Source: Rossellomorea orangium (GTDB lineage: Bacteria > Bacillota > Bacilli > Bacillales > Bacillaceae_B). From it: DNA of 60,562 bases. Below, piece by piece: positions 20,203 to 32,437 of this stretch; the stretch's first letter is position 1; the number at the start of each line of letters is the position of its first letter. The notes beneath the pieces are model-generated. The model worked only from the letters and a program-made list of their open reading frames with translations. It was not told the origin of the DNA and searched no databases. Where the stretch lies: assembly GCF_019334305.1 (NCBI RefSeq), contig NZ_JAHWGH010000010.1, forward strand, positions 1 through 60,562, given 5' to 3'. The translations under genes and the position numbers were made by a program.

Positions 20203-20562
20203 ATGAGTAAAGAGCAAATCATTGACGCGATTAAAGAAATGTCAGTTCTTGAATTAAATGATCTAGTTAAAGCAATCGAAGAAGAATTCGGAGTAACTGC
20301 TGCTGCACCTGTAGCTGTAGCTGCTGGTGGCGCTGACGCTGCTGCAGAAAAAACTGAATTCGACGTAGTTCTTGAGAGCGCTGGTTCTCAAAAAATCAAA
20401 GTTATCAAAGTTGTTCGCGAAATCACAGGTCTTGGCCTTAAAGAAGCGAAAGAAATGGTTGATAACACTCCTAAAGCTCTTAAAGAAGGAGTTTCTAAAG
20501 AGGAAGCTGAAGAACTTAAAGCTAAACTTGAAGAAGTTGGAGCTGGCGTAGAAGTTAAGTAA
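20203..20562 (+). CDS. rplL: 50S ribosomal protein L7/L12
   Basis: A 119-residue stalk protein with an N-terminal dimerisation domain, an alanine-rich hinge ([19 protein letters not shown]) and the C-terminal factor-binding domain ([21 protein letters not shown]). AAGGAGG precedes ATG 20203. A terminator follows, though the leaderless excess of L12 is normally made from the same transcript as L10. Confidence 0.97.
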   Translation: MSKEQIIDAIKEMSVLELNDLVKAIEEEFGVTAAAPVAVAAGGADAAAEKTEFDVVLESAGSQKIKVIKVVREITGLGLKEAKEMVDNTPKALKEGVSKEEAEELKAKLEEVGAGVEVK

Positions 20563-20576
20563 TGATTGTATAGATG

Positions 20577-20606
20577 AAAAGCTCGCTATCGTTGGCGGGC
20601 TTTTTT
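20577..20606 (+). terminator. Intrinsic terminator after rplL
   Basis: AAAAGCTCGC (20577-20586) pairs with GCGGGCTTTT (20595-20604, one G-U), followed by further T residues. Confidence 0.82.
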
Positions 20607-20682
20607 CTTGTCTGGCATCTGTCCTCGCGTCTTAATGAGGGTGGTCAACAGGCGGGAGTCACAAATGGATGGAGATGATATA

Positions 20683-21291
20683 ATGACCGATCACTATTAT
20701 TCTCATAACCCGGATGTAGAAAGTAACCCCCAAACCATAACCTTTGAATTAAGGGGACAACCGTTCCGTTTTAAAACGGATCAGGGTGTTTTCTCGAAGA
20801 AGGAAGTGGACTTTGGATCTAGGGTGTTGATTGAAACGTTTGAATTACCCGATGCGGAAGGTCCGTTATTGGATGTCGGTTGCGGGTATGGCCCTATCGG
20901 CTTGTCCTTAGCTAAAGATTATCATGATCGAACGGTCCATATGGTTGATGTAAATGAGAGAGCTTTATCTTTGGCGCAGGAAAATGCGAAGGAGAATAAA
21001 GTTCAAAACGTCAGAATCTATCAAAGTGACCGATATTCAAAGGTCGTTGAAAAGAATTTTGCTGCCATTTTAACAAATCCGCCGATTCGTGCTGGTAAAG
21101 AGACGGTTCATTCCATACTTGAAAATAGTTACGAGCATCTTTCGGAACTGGGAGAATTGTGGGTTGTTATTCAGAAGAAGCAAGGCGCTCCATCTGCCAT
21201 GGATAAAATGGAAACATTGTTTTCAAATGTAGAAATCGTTGCAAGGAAAAAGGGATACTACATCTTGAAATCGGTAAAAGAAATCCGTTGA
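20683..21291 (+). CDS. ybxB: RsmC-like class I methyltransferase YbxB
   Basis: A 202-residue SAM-dependent methyltransferase with motif I LLDVGCGYGPIGLS and the catalytic NPPIR motif (TNPPIRAGK) typical of N2-guanine rRNA methyltransferases such as RsmC; the exact rRNA target in bacilli is not certain to me. ATG 20683 (MTDHYYSHNP) has GGAG 8 nt upstream. ATG 20665 is an in-frame alternative that also has a plausible ribosome binding site (GGGAG). Confidence 0.88.
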   Translation: MTDHYYSHNPDVESNPQTITFELRGQPFRFKTDQGVFSKKEVDFGSRVLIETFELPDAEGPLLDVGCGYGPIGLSLAKDYHDRTVHMVDVNERALSLAQENAKENKVQNVRIYQSDRYSKVVEKNFAAILTNPPIRAGKETVHSILENSYEHLSELGELWVVIQKKQGAPSAMDKMETLFSNVEIVARKKGYYILKSVKEIR

Positions 21292-21316
21292 CGTAACTTT
21301 ATTGCTATGATAACAT
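21288..21316 (+). promoter_or_regulatory. Probable promoter of rpoB-rpoC
   Basis: TTGACG (21288-21293, overlapping the ybxB stop) and TGATAACAT with -10 TAACAT (21311-21316) have 17-bp spacing and a TG extension. The leader to rpoB would be about 200 nt. Confidence 0.5.
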
Positions 21317-21416
21317 TATAAAATGCAAAAATATTATTTTCCGGTAATATGTCCATATGTATATATGTTGGATAAATTGGAAAAGATTATAAAATAATAG
21401 TTCGTCATATGAAAAT

Positions 21417-21448
21417 GAGGTTTTATCATTAAAACCCTTTTTCTTTTT
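21417..21448 (+). terminator. Terminator-like hairpin in the rpoB leader
   Basis: GGTTTT (21419-21424) pairs with AAAACC (21431-21436), followed by CTTTTTCTTTTT. It lies between the predicted rpoB promoter and the gene, so it could act as an attenuator or limit read-through from ybxB. Confidence 0.5.
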
Positions 21449-21523
21449 GTCTTGTGTAGAGTAGAAATCCTACTTTGAGGCATATAGACACAACCAAAAC
21501 GCTTGATTTGAGGGGTGAATCAG

Positions 21524-24500
21524 TTGACAGGTCAACTAGTTCAGTATGGACGACACCGCCAACGCAGAAGTTTTGCGCGTATCAGTGAAGTTTTAGAATT
21601 ACCGAATCTAATCGAAATTCAAACTTCCTCGTATCAATGGTTTCTTGATGAGGGGTTAAGAGAAATGTTCCGTGACATTTCTCCGATTGAGGACTTCACT
21701 GGTAATCTCTCTTTGGAATTTATTGATTATAGTCTGGGAGAGCCAAAGTACTCGGTGGAAGAATCAAAGGAAAGAGATGTTACTTACTCTGCACCGCTTA
21801 GAGTGAAAGTCCGTCTTGTGAACAAAGAAACAGGAGAAGTAAAGGATCAAGACGTATTTATGGGTGATTTCCCATTAATGACAGACACAGGAACCTTTGT
21901 CATTAATGGTGCTGAGCGCGTTATCGTTTCTCAGCTAGTACGTTCACCTAGTGTTTACTTTAGTGGAAAAGTAGATAAGAACGGAAAGAAAGGGTTTACT
22001 GCTACCGTTATACCAAACCGCGGAGCTTGGCTTGAGTATGAAACAGATGCAAAAGATGTTGTATATGTGCGAATTGATCGAACTCGCAAACTACCGGTAA
22101 CGGTTCTTTTACGTGCCCTTGGGTTTGGCTCTGATCAAGAAATCATCGATCTGATCGGTGATAATGAGTACATTCGTAACACACTCGAGAAAGACAACAC
22201 GGAAGGTATCGACAAGGCATTGCTCGAGATTTATGAGCGTCTGCGTCCAGGAGAGCCTCCTACTGTAGAAAATGCTAAAAGTTTACTCGTTTCTCGTTTC
22301 TTTGATCCTAAGCGTTATGACTTAGCAAACGTTGGACGTTACAAAATGAACAAAAAGCTACACATCAAAAACCGTTTATTCGGTCAGACTCTAGCAGAAA
22401 CTCTAGCAGATCCGGAAACGGGAGAGATTCTGGCAGAGAAAGGCACGGCTCTTGACCGACGCGCCCTTGATAAGGTAATCCCTTATTTAGAAAACGGCAT
22501 TGGTTTCAAAAACTACCAACAGTCCGGCGGCGTATTAGAAGAAGACGTCGTTCTTCAATCTATCAAGATTTATTCTCCTAACGAAGAAGGAGAATTCGAA
22601 ATCAACGTAATCAGCAATGCGTATGTTGAAGAAGAGGTTAAGTACATTACACCTGCTGATATCATCTCTTCCATCTCTTACTTCTTTAACTTATTACATG
22701 GAGTAGGACTGACAGATGATATTGACCATTTAGGTAACCGTCGTTTACGTTCGGTTGGTGAATTGCTACAGAACCAATTCCGTATCGGTTTATCACGTAT
22801 GGAGCGTGTCGTTCGTGAAAGAATGTCCATTCAGGACACGAACACGATCACACCTCAACAACTGATCAACATCCGTCCTGTTATTGCATCTATTAAAGAG
22901 TTCTTTGGAAGCTCTCAATTGTCTCAATTCATGGACCAAACAAATCCTCTTGCAGAATTAACGCACAAACGTCGTCTATCTGCATTAGGGCCTGGTGGAT
23001 TAACACGTGAACGTGCCGGTTTCGAAGTGCGTGACGTACATTACTCCCACTATGGACGTATGTGCCCGATTGAAACACCTGAGGGTCCGAACATCGGACT
23101 GATCAACTCACTTTCCTCATTTGCGAAAGTGAATAAATTCGGCTTTATTGAAACACCGTATCGTCGTGTCGACCCTGATACAGGAAAGGTAACCGATCGC
23201 ATCGATTACCTGACAGCTGACGAAGAAGATAACTATGTAGTGGCTCAAGCAAACGCACGCCTTGGAGAAGACGGCGCGTTCCTTGATGAAGAAGTCATCG
23301 CTCGTTTCCGTGGTGAGAACACGGTCATCAAGCGTGAACGTCTTGACTATATGGATGTATCCCCTAAACAAGTAGTATCAGCAGCGACTGCATGTATTCC
23401 ATTCTTAGAGAATGATGACTCCAACCGTGCTCTAATGGGAGCGAACATGCAACGTCAAGCAGTACCTTTGATGAATCCGGAATCACCAATCGTCGGAACA
23501 GGTATGGAACACGTATCTGCGAAAGACTCCGGTGCAGCCGTGATTTGTAAATATGAGGGTATCGTAGAAAAAGTTGAAGCGAAACAAGTTTGGGTGCGTC
23601 GTGTGAAAGAAATCGATGGTCAGGAAGTAAAAGGTGACCTCGATAAGTATCGTATGCAGAAGTTCATCCGTTCTAACCAAGGTACATGTTACAACCAGCG
23701 TCCGATCGTAAGTGAAGGCGACCGTGTAGTTAAAGGAGAAATCCTTGCTGATGGTCCTTCCATGGAGAAAGGTGAACTCGCCTTAGGACGTAACGTAATG
23801 GTTGGATTCATGACTTGGGACGGTTACAACTATGAAGATGCGATCATCATGAGTGAACGTCTTGTAAAAGACGATGTATATACTTCTATTCATATTGAAG
23901 AATATGAGTCTGAATCTCGTGATACGAAATTGGGACCTGAAGAGATCACTCGTGATATTCCAAACGTTGGTGAAGATGCACTGCGCAATCTTGATGAGCG
24001 TGGAATCATCCGCATCGGGGCTGAAGTGAAAGATGGCGATTTACTTGTCGGTAAAGTAACGCCTAAAGGTGTGACTGAGCTGACGGCTGAAGAGCGCTTA
24101 TTACATGCAATCTTCGGTGAGAAAGCTCGTGAAGTACGGGATACATCTCTTCGTGTACCACATGGTGGAGGAGGAATCATCCTCGATGTTAAAGTCTTCA
24201 ACCGTGAAGACGGCGACGAATTACCACCAGGTGTGAATCAGCTTGTACGTGTATACATCGTTCAGAAGCGTAAGATTTCTGAAGGTGACAAAATGGCTGG
24301 TCGTCACGGTAACAAAGGTGTTATCTCAAGAATCCTTCCTGAAGAAGACATGCCGTTCTTACCGGACGGTACACCGATCGATATCATGCTTAACCCACTA
24401 GGGGTACCATCTCGTATGAATATCGGACAGGTGCTTGAGCTTCACTTGGGTATGGCAGCCAGATATCTTGGTATTCATGTTGCTTCACCAGTATTTGATG

Positions 24501-25081
24501 GAGCGCGTGAGGAAGACGTTTGGGCAACCATCGAAGAGGCGGGGATGGCACGTGATGCGAAAACCGTTCTTTACGATGGAAGAACAGGTGAACCATTTGA
24601 CAACCGTGTATCAGTAGGAATCATGTATATGATCAAACTTGCTCACATGGTTGATGACAAACTTCACGCTCGTTCAACAGGTCCTTACTCGCTTGTTACG
24701 CAGCAGCCGTTGGGTGGTAAAGCTCAATTCGGTGGACAGCGTTTCGGTGAGATGGAGGTATGGGCACTAGAAGCATACGGTGCCGCTTACACTCTACAAG
24801 AGATTCTGACAGTCAAATCAGATGATGTTGTAGGTCGTGTGAAAACATATGAAGCCATTGTCAAAGGTGAAAACGTTCCTGAACCTGGTGTTCCGGAATC
24901 ATTCAAAGTTCTGATCAAAGAGCTTCAAAGTTTAGGTATGGATGTTAAGATCCTCTCTAGTAACGAAGAAGAAATTGAAATGCGTGACTTAGAGGATGAA
25001 GAAGAAGTACAACAAGCAGACACGCTAAATATCTCTGAATCTAATGCACAAGAATCCGAGACAGTAGGGTCGAAAGAATAA
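21524..25081 (+). CDS. rpoB: RNA polymerase beta subunit
   Basis: The 1185-residue catalytic subunit is near identical to the B. subtilis protein as I recall it. The rifampicin region ([18 protein letters not shown] then [14 protein letters not shown]) has the usual susceptible residues. The C-terminal tail is acidic ([14 protein letters not shown]). The start is TTG 21524, 6 nt after AGGGGTG; a GTG at 21515 in frame lies within that site. It is followed by rpoC after 51 nt. Confidence 0.98.
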   Translation: MTGQLVQYGRHRQRRSFARISEVLELPNLIEIQTSSYQWFLDEGLREMFRDISPIEDFTGNLSLEFIDYSLGEPKYSVEESKERDVTYSAPLRVKVRLVNKETGEVKDQDVFMGDFPLMTDTGTFVINGAERVIVSQLVRSPSVYFSGKVDKNGKKGFTATVIPNRGAWLEYETDAKDVVYVRIDRTRKLPVTVLLRALGFGSDQEIIDLIGDNEYIRNTLEKDNTEGIDKALLEIYERLRPGEPPTVENAKSLLVSRFFDPKRYDLANVGRYKMNKKLHIKNRLFGQTLAETLADPETGEILAEKGTALDRRALDKVIPYLENGIGFKNYQQSGGVLEEDVVLQSIKIYSPNEEGEFEINVISNAYVEEEVKYITPADIISSISYFFNLLHGVGLTDDIDHLGNRRLRSVGELLQNQFRIGLSRMERVVRERMSIQDTNTITPQQLINIRPVIASIKEFFGSSQLSQFMDQTNPLAELTHKRRLSALGPGGLTRERAGFEVRDVHYSHYGRMCPIETPEGPNIGLINSLSSFAKVNKFGFIETPYRRVDPDTGKVTDRIDYLTADEEDNYVVAQANARLGEDGAFLDEEVIARFRGENTVIKRERLDYMDVSPKQVVSAATACIPFLENDDSNRALMGANMQRQAVPLMNPESPIVGTGMEHVSAKDSGAAVICKYEGIVEKVEAKQVWVRRVKEIDGQEVKGDLDKYRMQKFIRSNQGTCYNQRPIVSEGDRVVKGEILADGPSMEKGELALGRNVMVGFMTWDGYNYEDAIIMSERLVKDDVYTSIHIEEYESESRDTKLGPEEITRDIPNVGEDALRNLDERGIIRIGAEVKDGDLLVGKVTPKGVTELTAEERLLHAIFGEKAREVRDTSLRVPHGGGGIILDVKVFNREDGDELPPGVNQLVRVYIVQKRKISEGDKMAGRHGNKGVISRILPEEDMPFLPDGTPIDIMLNPLGVPSRMNIGQVLELHLGMAARYLGIHVASPVFDGAREEDVWATIEEAGMARDAKTVLYDGRTGEPFDNRVSVGIMYMIKLAHMVDDKLHARSTGPYSLVTQQPLGGKAQFGGQRFGEMEVWALEAYGAAYTLQEILTVKSDDVVGRVKTYEAIVKGENVPEPGVPESFKVLIKELQSLGMDVKILSSNEEEIEMRDLEDEEEVQQADTLNISESNAQESETVGSKE

Positions 25082-25132
25082 ATTTAGAGCAATTAGGGTT
25101 AGAGCCTGTAGATTAAAAGGGAGGTAGGCCCC

Positions 25133-28100
25133 TTGCTAGATGTAAATAATTTTGAGTATATGAAAATTGGTTTAGCTTCCCCCGATAAGATCCGTTCGTG
25201 GTCTTTCGGGGAGGTTAAAAAGCCTGAAACGATTAACTATCGTACGTTAAAACCAGAAAAAGATGGTTTGTTCTGTGAACGTATCTTTGGTCCTACAAAG
25301 GACTGGGAATGTCACTGTGGTAAATACAAACGTGTACGTTATAAAGGCGTTGTTTGTGACCGCTGTGGTGTTGAAGTAACAAAGGCTAAAGTCCGTCGTG
25401 AACGTATGGGTCACATCGAACTTGCTGCACCTGTATCTCATATCTGGTACTTCAAAGGAATCCCTAGCCGTATGGGTCTTGTGTTAGACATGTCCCCGCG
25501 TGCTCTGGAAGAAGTCATCTACTTCGCTTCTTATGTTGTAACAGAACCAGGCGACACGGCTCTTGAGAGAAAGCAACTTCTTTCTGAAAAAGAGTACCGT
25601 GCGTACCGTGAGAAATACGGAGTGAAATTCCAAGCTGCAATGGGAGCGGAAGCGATTAAAAAGCTTCTTCAAGACATTGACCTGGATAAAGAAGCTGATT
25701 TCTTGAAAGAAGAACTGAAAACAGCTCAAGGTCAACGCCGTACCCGTGCAATCAAACGTTTAGAAGTGGTGGAATCTTTCAGAAACTCAGGAAATGATCC
25801 GGATTGGATGATTCTTGATGTACTTCCTGTCATTCCTCCAGAGCTTCGCCCGATGGTTCAACTTGACGGTGGACGCTTTGCGACTTCTGACTTGAATGAT
25901 TTATATCGTCGTGTTATTAACCGTAATAACCGACTTAAACGTTTATTGGACCTTGGTGCTCCAAGCATCATCGTTCAAAATGAGAAGCGTATGCTTCAAG
26001 AAGCGGTTGATGCTTTAATTGATAATGGTCGTCGTGGCCGTCCAGTTACTGGACCGGGTAACCGCCCATTAAAATCCCTTTCACATATGCTTAAAGGGAA
26101 GCAAGGTCGTTTCCGTCAGAACCTTCTTGGTAAGCGTGTCGATTATTCCGGTCGTTCTGTAATCGTTGTTGGTCCGAATCTTAAGATGTACCAATGTGGT
26201 CTTCCTAAAGAAATGGCTCTTGAGTTATTCAAACCATTCGTCATGAAAGAACTCGTTGAAAAAGGTCTGGCTCACAACATTAAGAGTGCGAAGCGCAAAA
26301 TCGAACGTGTACAGCCGGAAGTATGGGATGTATTAGAAGGGGTTATCAAAGAACATCCAGTTCTTTTAAACCGTGCACCTACTCTTCACAGACTTGGTAT
26401 TCAAGCATTTGAACCAACTCTTGTCGAAGGTAGAGCGATCCGTCTTCACCCACTTGTATGTACGGCATACAATGCGGATTTCGATGGTGACCAAATGGCG
26501 GTTCACGTACCACTATCTTCTGAAGCACAAGCTGAAGCACGCATGCTCATGCTTGCTGCCCAAAACATCCTTAATCCGAAAGACGGTAAACCGGTTGTTA
26601 CTCCGTCCCAGGATATGGTACTAGGTAACTATTACCTGACACTTGAACGTGAAAATGCTGTTGGTGAAGGAATGATTTTCAACGATGCAAATGAGGTCAT
26701 CCTTGCATATCAAAACGGTTATGTACACTTGCATACCCGAATTGCGATCCATGCAAGCACCATCAATAACAAAACGTTCACTGATAAGCAAAATAAACAA
26801 TTACTATTAACTACGGTAGGTAAAGTGATCTTTAATGAAATCTTACCTGATACATTCCCGTTCATTAATGAGCCAACAAGAACGAACTTGGAAGTTGCAA
26901 CTCCTGAGAACTACTTTGTTGATCCATCGACGGACGTTAAGGAAGTATTCCAAAATCGTGAGTTAATTAACCCATTCAAAAAAGGTTTCTTAGGGAATAT
27001 CATTGCGGAAGTATTCAAGAAGTTTGCCATCACGGAAACATCTCGTATGCTTGATAAGATGAAGGACCTTGGATTTAAATATTCCACTAAAGCCGGTATT
27101 ACTGTAGGTATCGCAGATATCGTAGTATTAGCGGAAAAAGAGGAAATCCTGATTGAAGCCCAAAGTAAGGTAGACAACGTATTGAAGCAATTCAAACGTG
27201 GTCTCATTACAGAAGATGAAAGATATGATCGTGTCATCTCCATCTGGAGTGCTGCGAAAGATACGATTCAAGGTAAGTTAATGGCTACATTGGATAAACG
27301 CAACCCGATCTTCATGATGAGTGACTCAGGTGCCCGTGGTAACGCATCTAACTTCACTCAGCTTGCCGGTATGCGTGGACTGATGGCCAACCCGGCTGGT
27401 CGTATCATCGAGTTACCGATCAAATCAAGTTTCCGTGAAGGTCTGACGGTTCTTGAATACTTCATCTCTACACACGGTGCCCGTAAAGGTCTTGCCGATA
27501 CAGCACTGAAGACTGCTGACTCAGGTTACTTGACACGTCGACTTGTTGACGTTGCCCAGGACGTTATCGTTCGTGAAGAAGACTGTGGAACGGACAGAGG
27601 CCTACTTGTAGGCTCCATTAAAGAGGGTACCGAAATCATCGAACCCCTTGAAGAACGTTTACTCGGTCGTTACTCACGCAAAACATTGCGTCATCCTGAG
27701 ACAGATGAAATCATCATCACAGAAAATCAGTTGATCACAGAAGATCTGGCTAAGACGATCATTGATGCTGGTGTCGAACATGTTTCGATCCGTTCTGCCT
27801 TCACATGTAACACAAGACACGGAGTATGTGAAAAATGTTACGGAACAAACCTAGCAACAGGTCAAAAAGTCGAAGTCGGGGAAGCTGTCGGTATCATCGC
27901 TGCTCAATCCATCGGGGAACCGGGTACTCAGTTAACGATGCGTACGTTCCATACAGGTGGGGTTGCAGGAGACGATATCACTCAAGGTTTACCGCGTATC
28001 CAAGAGATCTTCGAAGCGCGTAATCCGAAAGGTCAAGCTGTCATTTCTGAAATTGATGGTGTGATCACTTCCATCAGTGAAGGTAAAGATCGTCAGTACG

Positions 28101-28732
28101 AAATTACCGTGCAAGGTGATGTGGAAACAAGAAGTTACACAGCTCCTTACACAGCGCGCCTGAAGTTCGCTGTGAACGATAAAGTCGCACGCGGTCAGGA
28201 AATCACTGAAGGTTCGATCGATCCTAAAGAACTTCTTAAAGTCCGTGATGTGTCCGCTGTTCAAGAATACTTGCTGCGCGAAGTACAAAAGGTATACCGT
28301 ATGCAAGGGGTTGAAATCGGCGACAAGCACGTTGAGGTTATGGTCCGTCAAATGCTTCGTAAAGTTCGTGTCATCGATGCTGGTGAATCTGAGGTGCTTC
28401 CGGGTACTCTTATGGATATCCATCAATTCAGAGATGCGAATGAAAAAGCATTATTCGGCGGTAAGCTTCCGGCGACAGGACGCCCTGTACTGCTCGGAAT
28501 CACCAAAGCTTCGCTTGAAACGGATTCCTTCTTATCTGCGGCTTCGTTCCAGGAAACAACTCGTGTGTTGACGGACGCTGCCATTAAAGGAAAACGTGAT
28601 GAGTTACTAGGATTGAAAGAAAATGTTATCATTGGTAAACTGGTCCCTGCAGGTACGGGTATGCAACGTTACCGCAAGGCAGAACCGGTGCTAGCTGAAG
28701 ATACTAGTGAAGAAACAGTAACAGTAGAGTAA
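25133..28732 (+). CDS. rpoC: RNA polymerase beta' subunit
   Basis: The 1199-residue subunit has the N-terminal zinc site (CHCGKYKR...CDRCGVEV), the catalytic magnesium motif [10 protein letters not shown], the bridge-helix/trigger-loop region, and the second zinc site ([13 protein letters not shown]). The start is TTG 25133 after GGGAGG, so both large polymerase subunits use TTG. A two-hairpin terminator follows. Confidence 0.98.
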   Translation: MLDVNNFEYMKIGLASPDKIRSWSFGEVKKPETINYRTLKPEKDGLFCERIFGPTKDWECHCGKYKRVRYKGVVCDRCGVEVTKAKVRRERMGHIELAAPVSHIWYFKGIPSRMGLVLDMSPRALEEVIYFASYVVTEPGDTALERKQLLSEKEYRAYREKYGVKFQAAMGAEAIKKLLQDIDLDKEADFLKEELKTAQGQRRTRAIKRLEVVESFRNSGNDPDWMILDVLPVIPPELRPMVQLDGGRFATSDLNDLYRRVINRNNRLKRLLDLGAPSIIVQNEKRMLQEAVDALIDNGRRGRPVTGPGNRPLKSLSHMLKGKQGRFRQNLLGKRVDYSGRSVIVVGPNLKMYQCGLPKEMALELFKPFVMKELVEKGLAHNIKSAKRKIERVQPEVWDVLEGVIKEHPVLLNRAPTLHRLGIQAFEPTLVEGRAIRLHPLVCTAYNADFDGDQMAVHVPLSSEAQAEARMLMLAAQNILNPKDGKPVVTPSQDMVLGNYYLTLERENAVGEGMIFNDANEVILAYQNGYVHLHTRIAIHASTINNKTFTDKQNKQLLLTTVGKVIFNEILPDTFPFINEPTRTNLEVATPENYFVDPSTDVKEVFQNRELINPFKKGFLGNIIAEVFKKFAITETSRMLDKMKDLGFKYSTKAGITVGIADIVVLAEKEEILIEAQSKVDNVLKQFKRGLITEDERYDRVISIWSAAKDTIQGKLMATLDKRNPIFMMSDSGARGNASNFTQLAGMRGLMANPAGRIIELPIKSSFREGLTVLEYFISTHGARKGLADTALKTADSGYLTRRLVDVAQDVIVREEDCGTDRGLLVGSIKEGTEIIEPLEERLLGRYSRKTLRHPETDEIIITENQLITEDLAKTIIDAGVEHVSIRSAFTCNTRHGVCEKCYGTNLATGQKVEVGEAVGIIAAQSIGEPGTQLTMRTFHTGGVAGDDITQGLPRIQEIFEARNPKGQAVISEIDGVITSISEGKDRQYEITVQGDVETRSYTAPYTARLKFAVNDKVARGQEITEGSIDPKELLKVRDVSAVQEYLLREVQKVYRMQGVEIGDKHVEVMVRQMLRKVRVIDAGESEVLPGTLMDIHQFRDANEKALFGGKLPATGRPVLLGITKASLETDSFLSAASFQETTRVLTDAAIKGKRDELLGLKENVIIGKLVPAGTGMQRYRKAEPVLAEDTSEETVTVE

Positions 28733-28741
28733 TCTATTTAG

Positions 28742-28796
28742 GCTAACTCTTAGGCGGGTTTGATTGCTCAAACAACAGTCTTAAGAGTTAGCTTTT
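28742..28796 (+). terminator. Terminator after rpoC with nested hairpin
   Basis: GCTAACTCTTA (28742-28752) pairs perfectly with 28782-28792 and is followed by TTTT. An inner GTTTGA/TCAAAC hairpin (28758-28763 with 28768-28773) sits in the loop. Confidence 0.75.
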
Positions 28797-28816
28797 ATAA
28801 ATCTTTTAAATCTATG

Positions 28817-28845
28817 TTGACATAGAGATTTTAAGATGATAATAT
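28817..28845 (+). promoter_or_regulatory. Sigma-A promoter of rplGB-rpsL
   Basis: Perfect TTGACA (28817-28822) and TAATAT (28840-28845) are 17 bp apart, about 48 bp before rplGB. Confidence 0.65.
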
Positions 28846-28892
28846 ATTCAAGGTTGCTCCTATTAATAACCTGTTACTTTGGAGGATATGAA

Positions 28893-29141
28893 ATGTCTTA
28901 TGAAAAAGTAGCGCAGGCTAAAGAAATTATTGTAGGAACAAAGCAAGCAGTGAAAGCTCTAAAAACAGGTCATGTAACGGAAGTTGTAATTGCGGAGGAT
29001 GCTGATCCCAAGGTTACAGCCAAAGTCGTTCAGGCCGCGATTGATCTTAATGTACAGGTTAACAAAGTGGATTCGATGAAGAAACTTGGTAAATCGTGCG
29101 GAATAGATGTTGGAGCAGCAGCTGTTGCGATTATACAGTAA
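28893..29141 (+). CDS. rplGB: L7Ae-family K-turn RNA-binding protein (YbxF/RplGB)
   Basis: An 82-residue L7Ae/L30e-fold protein ([18 protein letters not shown]...[21 protein letters not shown]). Bacillus homologs bind kink-turn RNAs; a firm cellular role is not known to me. ATG 28893 follows GGAGG by 7 nt. The upstream in-frame extension lies across the promoter and is not coding. Confidence 0.93.
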   Translation: MSYEKVAQAKEIIVGTKQAVKALKTGHVTEVVIAEDADPKVTAKVVQAAIDLNVQVNKVDSMKKLGKSCGIDVGAAAVAIIQ

Positions 29142-29663
<522 letters not shown>

Positions 29664-29707
29664 TAAAACAACAATAAATTCATTTCTCGTTGAAAGGAGG
29701 AAATCAC

Positions 29708-30178
29708 ATGCCACGTAAAGGTCCTGTAGCAAAAAGAGACGTTTTACCTGATCCAATGTACAATTCTAAATTAGTTACTCGTTTAATCAACAAAATCATG
29801 ATTGACGGTAAAAGAGGTAAAGCTCAAAAGAAATTATACGCAGCGTTTGATATCATTAGCGAGCGTTCAGGTAAAGATGCAATGGAAGTATTCGATGCAG
29901 CTTTAAAAAATATCATGCCGGTATTAGAAGTAAAAGCTCGTCGTGTAGGTGGTTCAAACTATCAAGTACCTGTAGAGGTGCGTCCAGAGCGTCGTACTAC
30001 ATTAGGTCTTCGTTGGTTAGTAAACTACTCTCGTCTTCGCGGTGAGAAGACAATGGAAGAGCGTTTAGCTAACGAAATCCTTGATGCAGCTAACAACACT
30101 GGTGCTTCTGTCAAGAAGCGTGAAGATACACACAAGATGGCTGAAGCGAACAAAGCGTTTGCTCACTATCGTTGGTAA
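29708..30178 (+). CDS. rpsG: 30S ribosomal protein S7
   Basis: A 156-residue S7, the primary binder of the 16S 3' domain, with [16 protein letters not shown] at the start and [17 protein letters not shown] in the middle. ATG 29708 follows AAAGGAGG; a frame extension to 29690 is upstream of that site. Confidence 0.97.
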   Translation: MPRKGPVAKRDVLPDPMYNSKLVTRLINKIMIDGKRGKAQKKLYAAFDIISERSGKDAMEVFDAALKNIMPVLEVKARRVGGSNYQVPVEVRPERRTTLGLRWLVNYSRLRGEKTMEERLANEILDAANNTGASVKKREDTHKMAEANKAFAHYRW

Positions 30179-30229
30179 TCTGATCAAAAACAATCAAATT
30201 ATTCTCATATAAGGAAGGAGAAAGACCGC

Positions 30230-32308
30230 ATGCCTAGAGAGTTCTCCTTAGAAAACACTCGTAATATCGGTATCATGGCTCACATCGATGCTGGTAAAAC
30301 AACTGCAACTGAGCGTATCCTATTTTATACAGGTCGTATCCATAAAATTGGAGAAACTCACGAAGGTGCTTCTCAAATGGACTGGATGGAGCAAGAGCAA
30401 GAACGTGGTATCACAATCACTTCTGCTGCGACAACAGCCCAATGGAAAGGCCATCGTATTAACATCATCGATACTCCGGGACACGTAGACTTCACTGTTG
30501 AAGTTGAGCGTTCCCTGCGTGTACTTGATGGTGCAGTAGCAGTACTTGATGCTCAATCTGGTGTTGAGCCACAAACTGAAACTGTATGGCGCCAAGCAAC
30601 AACTTACGGGGTTCCCCGTGTTGTGTTCGTTAACAAAATGGACAAAATCGGTGCTGACTTCCTTTACTCTGTAGGTACACTACATGAGCGTCTACAAGCT
30701 AATGCACATCCAATTCAGCTTCCAATCGGTGCTGAGGATGACTTCGAAGGTATCATCGACTTAGTAGAAATGAAAGCTTATTTCTATGAAGATGATCTTG
30801 GAACACGTGCAGAAGCTCGTGACATTCCTGAAGAGTACAAAGATCAAGCTGAAGAATACCGCGGAAAGCTAATTGAAGCTGTATCTGAACTTGATGAAGA
30901 GCTTATGATGAAGTACTTAGAAGGTGAAGAACTTTCTAACGAAGAAATCAAAGCTGCTATCCGTGCGGCTACACTAACTGTCGAGTTCTACCCGGTAGTA
31001 TGTGGATCTGCATTCAAGAACAAAGGGGTTCAATTACTAATTGACTCAGTTATCGATTATCTTCCAGCACCAACAGATGTTGAAGATATCAAAGGTTTTG
31101 TACCTGAAACAGAAGAAGAAGTGACTCGTCCATCTTCAGACGAAGCTCCATTCTCTGCTTTAGCGTTCAAAGTTGCAACTGACCCTTATGTTGGTAAATT
31201 AACATTCTTCCGTGTTTACTCTGGTGTACTTGAATCAGGTTCCTACGTAAGAAACTCTTCTAAAGGAAAACGTGAACGTGTAGGTCGTATCCTGCAAATG
31301 CACGCTAACTCCCGTGAAGAAATCTCCCAAGTGTATGCTGGGGATATCGCAGCAGCGGTTGGTCTGAAAGATACTAGTACTGGAGATACACTATGTGATG
31401 AAAAGAACCTTGTTATCTTAGAATCAATGGTATTCCCAGAGCCGGTTATCTCTCTATCTGTTGAGCCTAAATCTAAGGCTGACCAAGATAAAATGACAAC
31501 TGCTCTACAAAAACTACAAGAGGAAGATCCAACATTCCGTGCGCATACTGACCAGGAAACTGGACAGGTTATCATTGCCGGTATGGGTGAGCTTCACTTA
31601 GATATCATCGTTGACCGTATGAAACGTGAATTCAAAGTAGAAGCAAACGTAGGTGCTCCTCAAGTATCTTACCGCGAAACTTTCCGTGATACGGCTAAAG
31701 TTGAAGGTAAGTTCGCTCGTCAATCAGGTGGACGTGGACAATTCGGACACGTTTGGATTGAATTCGCGCCTAACGAAGAAGGTAAAGGATTCGAATTCGA
31801 AAACGGTATCGTCGGTGGGGTTGTTCCTCGTGAATACATCCCTGCAGTACAAGCCGGTCTACAAGATGCTCTGGAAAACGGAGTATTAGCTGGATTCCCA
31901 CTTGTTGATGTTAAAGCAAGATTATTCGATGGTTCATACCATGACGTCGACTCATCTGAGATGGCGTTCAAAATCGCTGCATCAATGGCCCTTAAGAATG
32001 CTGCTTCTAAATGTAAGCCAGTTATCCTTGAGCCAATGATGAAGGTTGAGGTTGTTATCCCTGAGGAATACCTTGGAGATATCATGGGTGACGTTACTTC
32101 CCGTCGTGGACGCGTAGAAGGTATGGAAGCACGCGGTAACGCTCAAGTCGTTAAAGCGTTCGTACCTCTATCAGAAATGTTTGGATATGCAACTTCCCTT
32201 CGTTCTAACACACAAGGACGTGGAACATACTCTATGCACTTCGATCACTACGAAGAAGTACCTAAGTCGATTTCTGAAGAAATCATCAAAAAAAATAAAG
32301 GTGAATAA
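30230..32308 (+). CDS. fusA: Elongation factor G
   Basis: The 692-residue translocase GTPase has G1 [10 protein letters not shown]2 [10 protein letters not shown]3 DTPGHVDF and G4 NKMD, followed by domains II-V ([12 protein letters not shown] in domain IV). AAGGAGG precedes ATG 30230. Confidence 0.98.
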   Translation: MPREFSLENTRNIGIMAHIDAGKTTATERILFYTGRIHKIGETHEGASQMDWMEQEQERGITITSAATTAQWKGHRINIIDTPGHVDFTVEVERSLRVLDGAVAVLDAQSGVEPQTETVWRQATTYGVPRVVFVNKMDKIGADFLYSVGTLHERLQANAHPIQLPIGAEDDFEGIIDLVEMKAYFYEDDLGTRAEARDIPEEYKDQAEEYRGKLIEAVSELDEELMMKYLEGEELSNEEIKAAIRAATLTVEFYPVVCGSAFKNKGVQLLIDSVIDYLPAPTDVEDIKGFVPETEEEVTRPSSDEAPFSALAFKVATDPYVGKLTFFRVYSGVLESGSYVRNSSKGKRERVGRILQMHANSREEISQVYAGDIAAAVGLKDTSTGDTLCDEKNLVILESMVFPEPVISLSVEPKSKADQDKMTTALQKLQEEDPTFRAHTDQETGQVIIAGMGELHLDIIVDRMKREFKVEANVGAPQVSYRETFRDTAKVEGKFARQSGGRGQFGHVWIEFAPNEEGKGFEFENGIVGGVVPREYIPAVQAGLQDALENGVLAGFPLVDVKARLFDGSYHDVDSSEMAFKIAASMALKNAASKCKPVILEPMMKVEVVIPEEYLGDIMGDVTSRRGRVEGMEARGNAQVVKAFVPLSEMFGYATSLRSNTQGRGTYSMHFDHYEEVPKSISEEIIKKNKGE

Positions 32309-32337
32309 TTGATTTATTCGCTTTTATAAAGTATAAA
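32309..32337 (+). promoter_or_regulatory. Sigma-A promoter of tuf
   Basis: TTGATT (32309-32314) and TATAAA (32332-32337) are 17 bp apart in the fusA-tuf spacer. tuf can therefore be transcribed alone. Confidence 0.6.
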
Positions 32338-32360
32338 TACTAATGTAAGCAATTGTTGTG

Positions 32361-32388
32361 TCAGAGATGGTGATATAACCGTCTCTGA
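32361..32388 (+). other. Hairpin in the tuf leader
   Basis: TCAGAGATGGT (32361-32371) pairs with ACCGTCTCTGA (32378-32388) with one G-U; loop GATATA. No T-run follows. It lies between the tuf promoter and ribosome binding site. Confidence 0.55.
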
Positions 32389-32437
32389 GGCACCCAAAAT
32401 ATACTTATTTTCTTTAAAATCAAAGGAGGATTTTCAA

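Noticed and set aside
24435..24617. Alternative-frame ORFs inside rpoB, rpoC, clpC, fusA and tuf
   Set aside because: They are shadows of strongly conserved genes with no ribosome binding sites or recognisable products.
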